64,000 nt of DNA from Bugulina stolonifera. Taxonomy: Eukaryota; Bryozoa; Gymnolaemata; Cheilostomatida; Bugulidae. The notes beneath the pieces are model-generated. The model ran no database searches, was not told where the DNA came from, and saw nothing but the letters and a program-made list of their open reading frames with translations. Shown here one piece after another: positions 1-13,234 of the stretch (its first letter is position 1; each line of letters begins with the position of its first letter). Location: NCBI GenBank assembly GCA_935421135.1, contig OW285191.1:16384700-16448699 (forward strand), read 5' to 3'. A program made the position numbers and the translations under genes.

Positions 1-35
1 ATTGTATGACGCACTGTGCTGTGTTTACGCTGCAG

Positions 36-3000
36 CTTTCTACTGAGTACGAAGCACTAATATCCGAGCACGGTATGCTTAAGTCACAATATAAGCAGCT
101 GAAAGAGGAAATGCTGGAACTAGACAGGTCTAAGAACAACCTGGCCAGGGAGAAGGCGGCCATTGAAGAGATGAGGCAATCTATTCATAAGGAAAGATTG
201 AGTATACAACTGGATGATAGCTTCAGCTTCAACCAGGATATGAAGAGGCTTTCAGAGGAGAAACAACTGGTACAGCAACAAGCAGATAAGGTGGGCTGTT
301 AATAGCGTCAAATAATGTTCTAGATTTAGAGTTATCAGTTCTGTAGCCATGCTGTAGAGCTGCATGCTGTAGGCTATTGAGATATGCAATGTAAAATATA
401 ATGTAATACCAATCAACTGGTAGAGTGAATAATAGACTGTATGCTATGCAGATGCGTGGGGAGTACAGGGACCTCCTCTCTGAATACAAGAATGTGAAGA
501 CAGAGTATAACCAGCTCAAGCTGAAACACACAGAGCTCAAAGGAGACATGGCAGACTGTAGAGATCAGTTGAACAAACTGGATATACAGAACGCTAAGCT
601 GACTAATAAGTGTGAGGTAGGGGACACCTTATTCTACAGTGCTGGTAATGTTTGGAAATGTTACATTGTATTGTTCTTGGAATTATCCTCACTTGGTAAG
701 GAAAACCATAGGTTTTAATGACAGTTCACTGTATGCTGTATACTGTATGTTGCATATGTAACGCAGGCTCTGGAAAGGTTAAACACTAAACTAGAGGAAG
801 AGAACAAACAGCTGATATTCCAGCTTCAAGCCCTCCTCCAGCAGAACCAGGATCTGCTGAGTCAGACTCTGGAATCTTCTGAACACTTCCGTGAGGAAGA
901 GAATTCCTACAGGGACCAGCTGGCTAATATGAGAAGGGCCAAGGAGAAACTGGAGGAGAAGATTATGGACCATTATAAGAGCTATGAAAAGTCTGGTGGC
1001 AAGAAGTAAGTGGACTATCTGTCTGCTTGGGTTATTGTTGTATTACCTGTTTATCCGGTTAGCTACTATCTTGCTGTATATGTTTATGCTGTTCAAAAAG
1101 TGTTTACAAATGTTATAGATTCTTCATCGTATATGTCGGTGGTGTAGATCTGTATCTGTGTGCATATACATATACACTTGTACCTCACACACAGCACAGT
1201 CGTTGATCATAGGTTGTAGTTTGTAGTAGTCACAAAGGCTGTGATCAACCTATAAGTTGATTTCTCACTGCAGCGATCTCTATTGTCCTTAGTCCCCAGG
1301 GTCGTATACTGACTAGTGTATGTATGTGTTTACAGGAAAGGGATAGGTTCTGTATTAGTGAAGAAAGCCAAAGGATTCATTACTAAGGTTAGTGGAGTAT
1401 CATCTGTATCTTATTGTGTGCTCCTCTTCTTCTCCTGCTAATCTATAATCTACAATGTACCTACCAAAAAGTCAGTGTATGCAATAGGAGACTGTCACCC
1501 TTAACATCTACAGCTAGTTGTTACCTTACACCTCAGTACCTACAGTTTGTTGTTAGATAGTCCACTGACTTCTGTAATAGCTAGCTGTTATCTATACTAC
1601 ATGAGACAATGTGTTGTGTGTTTGTTTAGAGGTCTAGAGAAGCAGGGAGGCGTCAGACAATCGCTGGTATCAACTATATGGATGGTACTAGCGAGTCAGA
1701 CAGCCACTCTGCTACCACTGATAAGTCCTGCAATCAATGCAGTAGTTGCAGAAAAGTGCCGCAGGTATAGAAATGCTGTATCTCGCATGCGCCAGTGAGG
1801 CGGAATTATGTTTGCTTAAACTATTCTATGCCAGCTGAGATAATTACAATGTAGATTAGAAGTTGTCCCCTCTCTGTCTGCCTCCGTTGCTGTGTAGGAA
1901 TTCCATCACAATGGTTTAATTATTTAACACCATCTGACTATCCCATCCTAACACAAGCATGCATGTGTTGCTAACGTACATGTTCATGTGGATATGTCCA
2001 ATCTGATGGAGTTGCTATTTCAATACAAAAGTACCCAATCTCACTAGATCTTAGCTCATTCGACATCCCTTCAGCAGCTACATGTTGTAGCTTCCAATTT
2101 AGATCTAAATACTAGCACATCTACAATCTATACTAGCACATCTACAATCTATACTAGCACATCTACATTCTATACTAGCACATCTACACTTTATACTAGC
2201 ACATCTACATTCTATACTAGCACATCTACACTTTATACTAGCACTTCTACATTCTATACTAGCACATCTACACTTTATACTAGCACTTCTACATTCTATA
2301 CTAGCACATCTACACTTTATACTAGCACTTCTACAATCTATAGTAGCACATCTACATTCTATACTAGCACATCTACAATCTATAGTAGCACATCTACATT
2401 CTATACTAGCACATCTACATTCTATACTAGCATACCTATATTTGAAGTTATCACATCTACATTCTGTGCTAGCACATTTATATTCTATGCTAGAACATCT
2501 AAATTTTATGCTATCACATCTACCATCTACTTTAGTATGTCTACGTCTATGCTAGCACACCTACATTCTATGATAGGACACCCACCATCTGTCCTAGCAC
2601 ATCTACCACCTATGATAGCACTTTTACAATCTATACTGGCGCACCTACCATCTATCCCATCGCATACTACATGTATGTATCCTAGCACACATACTACATG
2701 TATGTATCCTAGCACACATACTACATGTATGTATCCTAGCACACATACTACATGTATGTATCCTAGCACACATACATTCCATGTAGCAATACTATTATTG
2801 TAATTATAATTTAATGCGTTTATTAGGAGGATTCAGATGGAGAGCCATCAGCTAATCACTTCCGTCCTGTCAGTGCTACTGACTCTATGGTAATATTTGT
2901 AGTAACAGTAGTTGTGCACTTCACATGCGTATGGTATTCCTTCGCATTCACTGTGTTGTGGCTTCCTTCCACCTGTCAACAGTGTGACTTGTCGGCTCTG

Positions 3001-6000
3001 CCACCTGTTAGCAGTGTCAACTTTTAGCGGAGGCACCTGTTAGCAGGGTCAATATTGACAAGACCTGTTGCCAACGTTAAACTCCCGGTAGCACCATAGC
3101 ATTGGCTTGTAGTCATCTTGACCATGTACTGTAGGCTATATGTTGCTATTTTTATAACTGTTCAGTTTTATTCTATGAAGAGGATATTAATCAAAGTGCT
3201 AGTGATTTAGTGTGATGTGTGTGTATTATAGTCTACTAACTACTATAGTACAAGAGTCTCTTGGTGTGCATGACTTGTGTTTAGTGTGCTCTGTATAATA
3301 TGCTACCACTGTCTCACTATTAGTTGTAGTGTATAGAATAGTATATAACAGCCTGTAGTATAGCATCTGCTTTAGCATTTGTATTTAGTCTGGCCTATTC
3401 ACAACACAACGCTGCCGCTGCTGCCTTATTTCTAGAAATTTCAAGTTCATATCCAACTACACGATTAACATGTAGTTGTTTGTTGAAATAAGTTTATTAT
3501 TACCTATGTAACTTGTGCATTTCATGAACTCCTCGTTAGATATTTATTTGGTTGTATCAGATTTTATACTATTTATTCATATACTATAGATACAAGTAGG
3601 TCCTACAGCCTTTCTTTATTGACTAGACTTTGGTTCAAACAATTAATTGGTAGTTGTCTTTCCCTACAGAGAAATTCTGAGAGCAAACTAATATCTAGGA
3701 AGGACCTGAGCAGAAGTCAGTTAGACTTGGTCTATGGTTCAGAGAGTGTAGACGACTCCCGTAGCCTCAGTGGTGTCAGCATTGGTAGCAAGGGAAGCAG
3801 TAGAGGCAGTGAGGATACAGCTACCGGCCCCTCAGATATCACCTTATCTAAAAGTAATAAAGGTAAGAAACTAATTCTATGTCTTACATTGTTGGTGAAC
3901 TAGTAATGGATCTACATGGTGAAATGTTGATTATTTTATTCGTGTAACTTTAAAAGTACCTCCAACGTGTGCTCCTGTCAATGTCTGTTGTTATTTGTTT
4001 ACCCTTTCCCAGATTCCTCTGTTGTTATCTGGTCAATAGGTCACAACCCTCCAATGCATATTATATTACAGCGTACGGTGAAAGACGTTTCCAAGGTTTG
4101 TCATTGTCATGTCCAGTTCAGTACACACACCTGCTTACATTATACTAAAGCTGTTTTATGTATACTCTCTTCTGTCTCTACTGCTGATTACGTTATAATC
4201 TCTTATCTGTCCACCGCTAGCTCGGTTACGGTTATCTAACTGTCCATAGGAATTAATGCCTTGACTACACTTTATACATACCTTACTTTGCTATTACGGA
4301 ATGCTGGTTATGTTGTGTTATGTTATGTATATCCTGTATATCCTCCTATCCTTGTTCTGTTGTCTTGCATGCTGCTATGCTACTTTGTAGTGAGGCTTCG
4401 GAAAAGCCGTGTCAAGGCCCAAAGCATCGAAAATTTGTTTGATACCGAGTCACCTCGGGCAGCTCAAAAAGATGAACCTGTTTCAGCTTTCCAACCTCTG
4501 CGAAACAAACGTTTATCTGCAGCAGATATCCGTCCAGATTCTAATAGAAATACTTTGTATAACTCTACTGTTAATCAGCATTTATCTGCTGACCACAGAA
4601 AAATAGCTGTGTCCACTACAGCGCTAAACATGCCCAACCATAAGGGTCGTTTGAGAGGTGAGCGGGTCGCTAACTCCTTTCTCTCTGTCTCTGTATGATG
4701 TTGTCCTGCTCATATTATTGTTTTAATACTTTATATTAATACTTTAGTAATTATATACATGTACAGACCTTTCTTCTCCCCTAACAGCTCTACACTTATA
4801 TAACCTAATTATTCCACAGGCCTCCATCCTCAATACTAATAGTCATTTGTTAACTATTTTATAGTTAAGAAGCTTCCTTCTCCCTATTCACTTGCACTTT
4901 ATTTATCATGGTTTGAAGGAAAACTGGTGTCATACGAAAATGTGATTAAGTGATTAATATTTTTGCGTTTTCAATATTGAATATAATGACTTATTGGGTA
5001 ATCTGTTGGTTGTTAACAGAGGTGTCACTAACAATACCAATTGATGAGTTGACAAAGGCTAAAGGTAATGCATGGTTATTGTCTGCCCCTGTATACAATG
5101 TACTGTTTCACAGTTTTATGTGTTAGTCAATCGGTAGATACACCATGTAGTTATTAGTACTGTGTGTTTCTGCAAACATACACCACTAAGTTTCCTTCAC
5201 CCACTTGCACATTGTTCCTTAGCTGATGTAGCACAGTCTCATTTTCCTTCACTTAAACCATTTTAATCTACTTTTACCTGTGTGATCTGTTATGCAGGCC
5301 TATTTGCCATTGGTTATATTATTAGATCTTGTTAAAATAATGCGCTATTGCTGTAAGATAATTAATTAGCGCACTCGCAACCCTGTAAATTTAGATTTTC
5401 AATATTTGCTAGGTTCTTCTTTTCGTTTTTCATCTCTTATGATTGCATGATCTTTTATCTACTTCAAAAAATATCATAAAATGTATCAGTTCAATAGTTT
5501 TGACTGCATCATGCTTGATTTGTATATCTGTCCTGTACAAACTACCTTAGTTTACCTGGACATGTATATTTTATGCTTCTATTGCAAACTGCTGCTGTCC
5601 CTAGTGACTACTGGTACACCTCTACTATTATTAGTCATTACTGGTACACCTCTACTATTACTAGTCACTACTGGTACACCTCTACTATTACTAGTCACTA
5701 CTGGTACACCTCTACTATTACTAGTCACTACTGGTACATGTCCTCTACTATTACTAGTCACTACTGGTACACGTCCTCTACTATTACTAGTCACTACTGG
5801 TACACGTCCTCTACTATTACTAGTCACTACTGGTACACCTTTACTATTACTAGTCACTACTGGTACATGTCCTCTACTATTACTAGTCACTACTGGTACA
5901 TGTCCTCTACTATTACTAGTCACTACTGGTACACCTTTACTATTACTAGTCACTACTGGTACACGTCCTCTACTATTACTAATGACTACTGGTACACCTC

Positions 6001-9000
6001 TACTATTACTAGTCACTACTGGTACACCTTCACTATTACTAGTCACTACTGGTACACGTCCTCTACTATTACTAATGACTACCGGTACACCTCTACTATT
6101 ACTAGTCACTACTGGTACACCTTTACTATTACTAGTCACTACTGGTACACCTCTACTATTACTAGTCACTACTGGTACACCTCTACTATTACTAGTCACT
6201 ACTGGTACACCTTTACTATTACTAGTCACTACTGGTACACCTCTACTATTACTAGTCACTACTGGTACACCTCTACTATTACTAGTCACTACTGGTACAC
6301 CTTTACTATTACTAGTCACTACTGGTACACCTCTACTATTACTAGTCACTACTGGTACACCTCTACTATTGCTAGTCACTACTGGTACACCTCTACTATT
6401 ACTAGTCACTACTGGTACACCTCTACTATTACTAGTCACTACTGGTACACCTCTACTATTGCTAGTCACTACTGGTACACCTTTACTATTACTAGTCACT
6501 ACTGGTACACCTCTACTATTACTAGTCACTACTGGTACACCTCTACTATTACTAGTCACTACTGGTACACCTCTACTATTACTAGTCACTACTGGTACAC
6601 CTCTACTATTACTAGTCACTACTGGTACACCTCTACTATTATTAGTCACTACTGGTACACCTCTACTATTATTAGTCATTACTGGTACACCTCTACTATT
6701 ACTAGTCACTACTGGTACACGTCCTCTACTATTACTAGTCACTACTGGTACACCTCTACTATTATTAGTCACTACTGGTACACCTCTACTATTATTAGTC
6801 ATTACTGGTACACCTCTACTATTGCTAGTCACTACTGGTACACCTTTACTATTACTAGTCACTACTGGTACACCTCTACTATTACTAGTCACTACTGGTA
6901 CACCTCTACTATTACTAGTCACTACTGGTACACCTCTACTATTACTAGTCACTACTGGTACACCTCTACTATTGCTAGTCACTACTGGTACACCTTTACT
7001 ATTACTAGTCACTACTGGTACACCTCTACTATTACTAGTCACTACTGGTACACCTCTACTATTACTAGTCACTACTGGTACACCTCTACTATTACTAGTC
7101 ACTACTGGTACACCTCTACTATTACTAGTCACTACTGGTACACCTCTACTATTATTAGTCACTACTGGTACACCTCTACTATTATTAGTCATTACTGGTA
7201 CACCTCTACTATTACTAGTCACTACTGGTACACGTCCTCTACTATTACTAGTCACTACTGGTACACCTCTACTATTATTAGTCACTACTGGTACACCTCT
7301 ACTATTATTAGTCATTACTGGTACACCTCTACTATTACTAGTCACTACTGGTACACCTCTACTATTATTAGTCACTACTGGTACACCTCTACTATTACTA
7401 GTCACTACTGGTACACCTCTACTATTACTAGTCACTACTGGTACACCTCTACTATTACTAGTCACTACTGGTACACCTCTACTATTACTAGTCACTACTG
7501 GTACACCTCTACTATTACTGTTATACACATGTAGGTGCTAGATCGTCAGATGATTTGCTGAGTCCCCAGAATGAGTCATCAACCTCGTCACCATTATCTT
7601 CCAATCGTTCCGACAGGATGGACAACTCCTATAAATCTAACCGAAGTGACCAAAGTATGTATTACTATTTATCTACATGGATATGTACTTATGTAGGTGT
7701 AATCCTCTACACTACCCTATATAGATTTTGTTAGTACACGTGTCTATAGTATGACCACTACTGATTAATGTAACTATGTGTATGAGCTGTGTAGTTAATA
7801 TGAATATGTACTGTAATAACTGACTAGCTACCGCATAACTACATGTTATTGTTACCTAGAAAATGGTGGGCACTCTTCGCACCACCTCCCGCTCTCCCAG
7901 CGTTCCTCAGCTGGAGAGAGAAGGAGACAGATGTGGTTATATGACTACGCTCCTGACTCAGATGATGGTACTATAACTACATGTACTACATGTACTACAT
8001 GTACTACATGTACTACATGTACTACATGTACTACATGTACTAGGCTCAGCTCCCCCAAACCTCATGTCCCTTCTGCTTACTACACTATACAGTGTATATG
8101 TGGGGCTATGTCTCTCTTTCTTACACCTCCTTATAACTATAATATCATTGGTTGTTATACTAATACCTGTCTACCATACACCGAAGTAGATGCTGATATT
8201 ATACCATATCGCTATACATCTCCCAGTTACTATTACTGTGTAGATAGACCAGATCTAATATCATGTTACCTGCCTGCTATTATGTTAATACAATATATTG
8301 TATGGGAACTGCGATATGCTCCTGGTTCACAGTAACTACCACCTCTATCAGTTGACTATATCTACTAACACATCTACACACTCACCTTGCATAAATGTAC
8401 AGTATAATGTGCCTGTCTGCGTCTACCTATCCAGTACATTGCATGCTTCTAGTGTATGGACTAAGGTGATTGGATAATGTATTGGTTATTTTGTTACATT
8501 ATACCTGCACACATTAATATATGTTAGGATACCTACACTATGTAATGGTAAGCTATGCTGGTCTATATTTACCATACTAACATGTGCTGATGCTCTCTCT
8601 GCTGTAGATGGCCGCTCTCTGTCCAACAGAAGCAGCGATGACCAGTATCCCACCAAAGACTGTGATGATAATTTACCAACCAAAGACGTTGGTCTACGCT
8701 CAGACTCTCTCAAGTCATCTGGCAGCAGCAACAGGTACCCTCTCCCTCTCCCATACTCATTGATTATACACGACTGCAGGCTACCTATTGGTATGTGTCA
8801 CAGTTTGACTAATTTGGATTTGACTCGACTTCCATTGTTCGCTGAGTGGTTACTACTGTTGAGACCTGTGAATATCTAATATAACTACACGGTATTTATT
8901 ACACCGCCATCTCTATTTGCCTATGTTAATGTGCATCCTTTATACTTGTAGTTTATTTTATACTCCACCATCTTCTACACGGCGGGTCAACAGCTCAAAC

Positions 9001-11990
9001 AATATGGCTGTCGCAGTACCAACAGAAGAACGTCTCAATGTCTCAGAACAATACGGGGAGGCTGCAGACCACCCTTCCTCCTCGAGATCTAGGGTTAGTG
9101 GAATAGTTGGCTAAGTTGAGAGTTATCTTCTGCTGCACATATCCTAAAACAGCATTATTCATGTACAAACTCATTGGGTTTAAAGTGCAATGAAAGGGAA
9201 TGATTATAAGAAGCTAACACTGAAATGTTTGGAGTTGCCTTCTCAATGCATGTTGACTCCGAAATTACATTGCAATACTCGTGTAAAACATGATAGTTAG
9301 TTAAGGTACCAGTACATAAAATGTGTAAGCTATGTTACTTTTTCCTTTTAGTACATATGTAATAAGAAAAACACTGTCCTATACATGTATATATTATGTA
9401 AATGTATAACTTTATGTTTATATTTTAGATATCTACAGCAACACACCACCACATTGTGTTAACTAATTAATGCTCTTTCAGTTGCACTAACTTCAGCTGT
9501 TTGTGGTTTCAGTGATTGTCAGCATAACTCATTACCTGACCAACTCAATTCTCACCTCTGTATATACAATTATATAGGCTGAGTTCACTCAAAGGGCAGC
9601 AAGAGGGGACTATAGCATGGCGTCACCTAAACCTGATCTTGTGATGGGAACTGAGGGTTCACCAAGAGGTCTTGTATATTACGATAATCCACAACCCAAT
9701 CGCAGTCTACCACCAGGTTAGATGTCATTGTGAACTATAAGAATATACATGTACATGTGTGTTGGGCTCTGTTAGCCATGTGATATTGTCATTGTTTTAT
9801 CTGGACTACGTTATCATATACAGCACCCATTTCTCTGCTTAGAACTCTATTTAATGTAGACAAAGGCATCATCTGACATGTAAATATATTTTATGAGATA
9901 CTTTACAGTTACACTGTATAATGTTGTCGTCAACAAGAGGTGTTTACTGTTGTAGTCCCAGGTCATAAAAGTTCAAATCCCAAGTATGGTGGGCACCATG
10001 AATACCCACCCCACCTACCCACGTCCAGAAGTCACCCCAGTAACATGTATGCATCACTCGACAGGTAAGCCTAAGCATGTTACTTCAATAATAATAATAA
10101 CAATAATAATAATATGGGTTGTCAGTTTTCTGCTGATCTTAGGCAGTCAAATTAAAAACATTCAAATCTCATGTTATTTAGTTTACTTTCAAAACATGGC
10201 CACCGCGTACACTGCTAGCTACTTACACGGCTGCTTCAGCTACTGGTAATCGTAGCCCATCAGTCGTATGTTTATAAATACACGCACTTGTCCAGCTTTA
10301 TGCACTTGTGCTCACCACGCCTCACACCTATATGCTATTTTATATATGACACACAGAGCTGTACAGAGACAGAGGTAAGGTGTAAATACTGCTGCACCGG
10401 CCTGCCAGCTGGCACGGCTCCTTAACCCAGACCACTAATAGTGTACTGCTGTCAGTACAATTAACCCTTTCTTCAGTTTACTGGGAGTTATGTGCTCTCT
10501 GCTCGACAGGGTAACATAACTACCACATAAAGGTGTATGTGTGCCCTGTGGAGTGGAATACTATGAGATACTGATTCACTAATAACCAGTAAACTGAAGA
10601 TATGTAATAGCTCAGTCACTTCTCCCCTTATCAACTAGTATTGTGCTATGGAACTAAGGCTCAGCTACACGAGAGGTTCGTTTCCAACGTTGTTTGCTTA
10701 GGCAAATACCAACATGTACTGATGGACTAACAACGTGCCTAGCCCATAAGAGCCAGGCTGGCAAACAATGGAGCCGGCCTATTGAAGCCTCTCGTGTAGC
10801 AGTGCCTTTACTGTGAGTGAGTAAAACTTTTGCCCTGTTTCGCCACTTAGTGTACACTAGAGTTGTCTTCTCGTATAAAGTCACGTGTACAACTGTTGAT
10901 GTAGGCAAAGATTGGTTTTATCTGTCTGAGACGAATATATTTGTGATGGTCAACTATTTGAATCATACTTGTTACAACTGAACTCATCTGTGTGAGTTTG
11001 ACAAACATGCGTTTTACACAAAAAATATTTTATATTAGACGGGGAAACAAACAACGCTCAAAGTTACCCAGTAGGGGTGAGAGTGAAATGCTATGATAGC
11101 CAGGTAACATTAGTACATATATATGAATATGTGCAGCTATGCCCCACCCCGGGTTATGCTTCACGGGTTATGCTCCTAGGGCTATGCTCACTGCATGATA
11201 CCCTTCTCCTGCTTGTTTCTCAGCTGCACCTCTGATCATCTGTGGGGTTATTCTCCTCTCAGATTACTCTCATTTTCTGTGCTGAGGCTGGATATGCATA
11301 CATTATAATGGTTATCCCTTGTCCATCATGTGCTGTGTGTATGTGGAGATAGTTACCCAGTTATTAATTACATGTATCACACTTTCCGTTACAATACTGC
11401 CCTTATTGGTCAGGTGTAAATAGGTCATGCAACATCACTTGTGCTCTAAGCCACCCAATCATGTACATGTTTGTAAAGCTAACTAATTCCCAGGGGAGGT
11501 TTCTATCACTATCTGTATGTATGTATTAACCCCTCATGCAGCAAACTCCTAGCATGCAAGACTAATCATATCGACATGGTAATCAGCATGACTTGCCAGT
11601 TGCATTCTCCTCGATTTACTCCTATGCTTAGGCATCTTAACCACGTATCATGATTGGTTTTCATTGGTTGGCAGAGAGCGAGTTCTCTAGACCTTCGTTG
11701 ATAAGTCTGTAGAGGTCAGTTTCATGTCTACAGCCAACTCAATATTAACTTCTTGTGATTACAGTCGCTTAGACAGGTCAGCTATGGACAGGCATGATGG
11801 ATACAGAAGACGAGGTCCTGCCCCGCCTCCCCCAATACCCAAGTCAGCAAGTAATACTGGAGGTCTCTATAGTGCACGTTATGTCAACACTGTACCAGCC
11901 AATCATCATTCTACAAGTAGTAACAGTAATGGTCAGGTACCACCCCCAGGTGAGAGTAACGCTGAGTGGTTGGAGTATGGATGTGTATGA
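36..11990 (+). CDS. CCDC88: Daple/Girdin family protein (CCDC88), 3' part of gene
   Basis: Exons: 36-290, 452-616, 767-1005, 1336-1387, 1630-1764, 2827-2889, 3670-3862, 4391-4657, 5020-5064, 7535-7654, 7860-7967, 8608-8734, 8952-9093, 9578-9716, 9956-10064, 11765-11990. Every junction keeps phase and the total is 2385 nt (794 residues plus stop). The first three exons encode leucine/glutamate-rich coiled coil. The third contains LEEENKQLIFQLQ and EKLEEKIMDHY, which match the end of the Girdin/Daple coiled coil; a short basic exon (VLVKKAKGFITK) follows, as in that family. The rest is a Ser-rich, low-complexity tail. The protein ends EWLEYGCV; the Gly-Cys-Val end is the Daple motif that binds the Dishevelled PDZ domain. 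The family is a cytoplasmic scaffold in Wnt and trimeric G-protein signalling. The N-terminal Hook-like domain lies upstream of the window. Family assignment is firm; Daple rather than Girdin rests on the C-terminus. Confidence 0.88.
2110..2777. repeat. two adjacent minisatellites in a Daple intron (21 bp, then 27 bp)
   Basis: From about 2110 a 21-bp unit (ACTAGCACATCTACATTCTAT and variants) repeats, decaying after about 2450. At 2665-2777 it is replaced by four copies of a 27-bp unit built on ACTACATGTATGTATCCTAG. Both share the TAGCACA core, so the second probably grew out of the first. The array lies between exons 1630-1764 and 2827-2889. ORFs through it are repeat artefacts. Confidence 0.9.
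5606..7520. repeat. 30-bp minisatellite (about 63 copies) with higher-order structure
   Basis: The unit is 30 bp (core CTACTATTACTAGTCACTAC followed by TGGTACACCT); some units are 33 bp with CGTCCT or TGTCCT in place of CCT. It ends 14 bases before the 7535 exon of the Daple gene. Because 30 and 33 are multiples of 3 and the unit lacks stops in three frames, long ORFs run through both strands; none is likely a gene. The variant order repeats at an offset of 513 bp (for example the CTTTACT variant at 6481 and 6994, and GTCCTCT at 6721 and 7234). Confidence 0.95.
7977..8042. repeat. 9-bp repeat (CTACATGTA)n
   Basis: About seven perfect copies of CTACATGTA begin ten bases after the donor of the Daple exon 7860-7967. 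The unit contains the palindrome TACATGTA, so long runs can fold on either strand. Confidence 0.9.
10357..10374 (+). other. candidate 18-nt microexon of the Daple gene
   Basis: The 18 bases are preceded by an AG after a T-rich stretch and followed by GTAAGG. Including them between exons 9956-10064 and 11765-11990 keeps the frame (phase 2 on both sides) and would add six residues (about RAVQRQ). The flanking exons also splice directly in phase, so this could be an alternative exon or chance. Confidence 0.25.
10656..10808. mobile_element. candidate MITE with about 21-bp terminal inverted repeats
   Basis: The left end AAGGCTCAGCTACACGAGAG and the right end CTCTCGTGTAGCAGTGCCTT are near-perfect inverted copies about 150 bp apart with no coding capacity. 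A TA dinucleotide flanks each end and could be a target duplication. It lies in the last intron of the Daple gene. A simple fold-back of other origin is possible. Confidence 0.55.
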
Positions 11991-13234
11991 GTATGCTCTC
12001 TCATTCCATTCATTTGTACTGGCCAGTCATAACTACAATTCCATATTCACTGCGGGACCAAATACGACTTGTGGAACACCGCTTAGACTCCGCTTTATCA
12101 GGTGACTTCTCCGCCTGTCATCCTACACAGATCTCTAGCTTCATGCAAACCTGCTCCATCTCATGGCCTTGACGTTTAGTCTAGTAGAAGTTTTATACCT
12201 TTCCTAAATATCAACTCATCTAAATCGCTATTCGTCCAACGTTTTACTTTAATGCTGTCTAGTTTTTGGTGTATTTAGCCTGTATGTGCCCCTCTCCAAG
12301 TGGCAGGTCACAGAATATAGTTCTTTTGCTCTCTGTACATAACTGGGGTCAACCTCGTCCTCTCACATGCTATTAGCTACTGTTTGTATTTATGCTGATA
12401 GGGGAGTATATTACTATTGGAGCAGTCAGTATACTGTACATGTAGTGTTCAGTCTACAATACTCCGCATTTGCTATATTAGAACCTATGGTATGCTAAAA
12501 TTATGTTTTCATGAAATATTGTTTGCCAAATTCTATATTGGTGTTAAGTTATTTACGAACACGGTAATAAGTATTATGTTTAGTGGTAATTTTATTTTTA
12601 ATAGTAGAATATGATATGGTTTTTAAGTTGCATAGGTGTCTCAATGGTTAGCATTGCGATGCTAGCAATATTCATGGTGTACTGCTATCATTGTATCTAC
12701 ACAATTTGTACATTACTTTGCCTCTACTATGAATATGCACATAATTATATTGTGGTAATTTTTTAACTATAATTTTGCCAGCTGCAGTCTCATCATATTG
12801 CATGTATTTTCTTATGCTCAACTATTAAGATATTTCACCCAATTTTGTCATTTTTATAGTCATATAGTATAATGTAAAGATATTTTTCTGATGTACATTA
12901 TCCAAACCCTTGACATTATAATAAAATAATTCATCAACCTTTATCAATGATCATTATTTACTGTAACTTGGATTTGGTACTAGAATATAATACAGTAATA
13001 CATGTATTTCTGTTACAAAGTAGACTGGATTGAGGGGCATATCTAGTTAAAATGATGTGAAGCAAACAACTCAGTGGGAACATGCTGCCTACTAATGAAC
13101 TGTTGACGTTCTGTGTAACAAAGCATGGGTTGTATGCAAACTAAACTATTTATTATGGCCATTGTTTCTACAACTTCTATATAATAACTTTATGGTTCTT
13201 CCACAGATACTGCTGTAGATTCTTATACTATTAG
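11991..13234. other. intergenic: Daple 3' UTR and spacer
   Basis: No coding exon is supported here. The sequence is strongly AT-rich from about 12450, with a possible AATAAA near 12920. It presumably holds the Daple 3' UTR and the promoter of the next gene, but no clear TATA box was found. Confidence 0.5.

Noticed and set aside
5481..7541. 686-codon ORF of TPLLLLVTTG repeats and similar long ORFs in two other frames
   Set aside because: It is the 30-bp minisatellite read through; unit lengths are multiples of 3 and lack stops. It lies in a Daple intron whose flanking exons join in phase.
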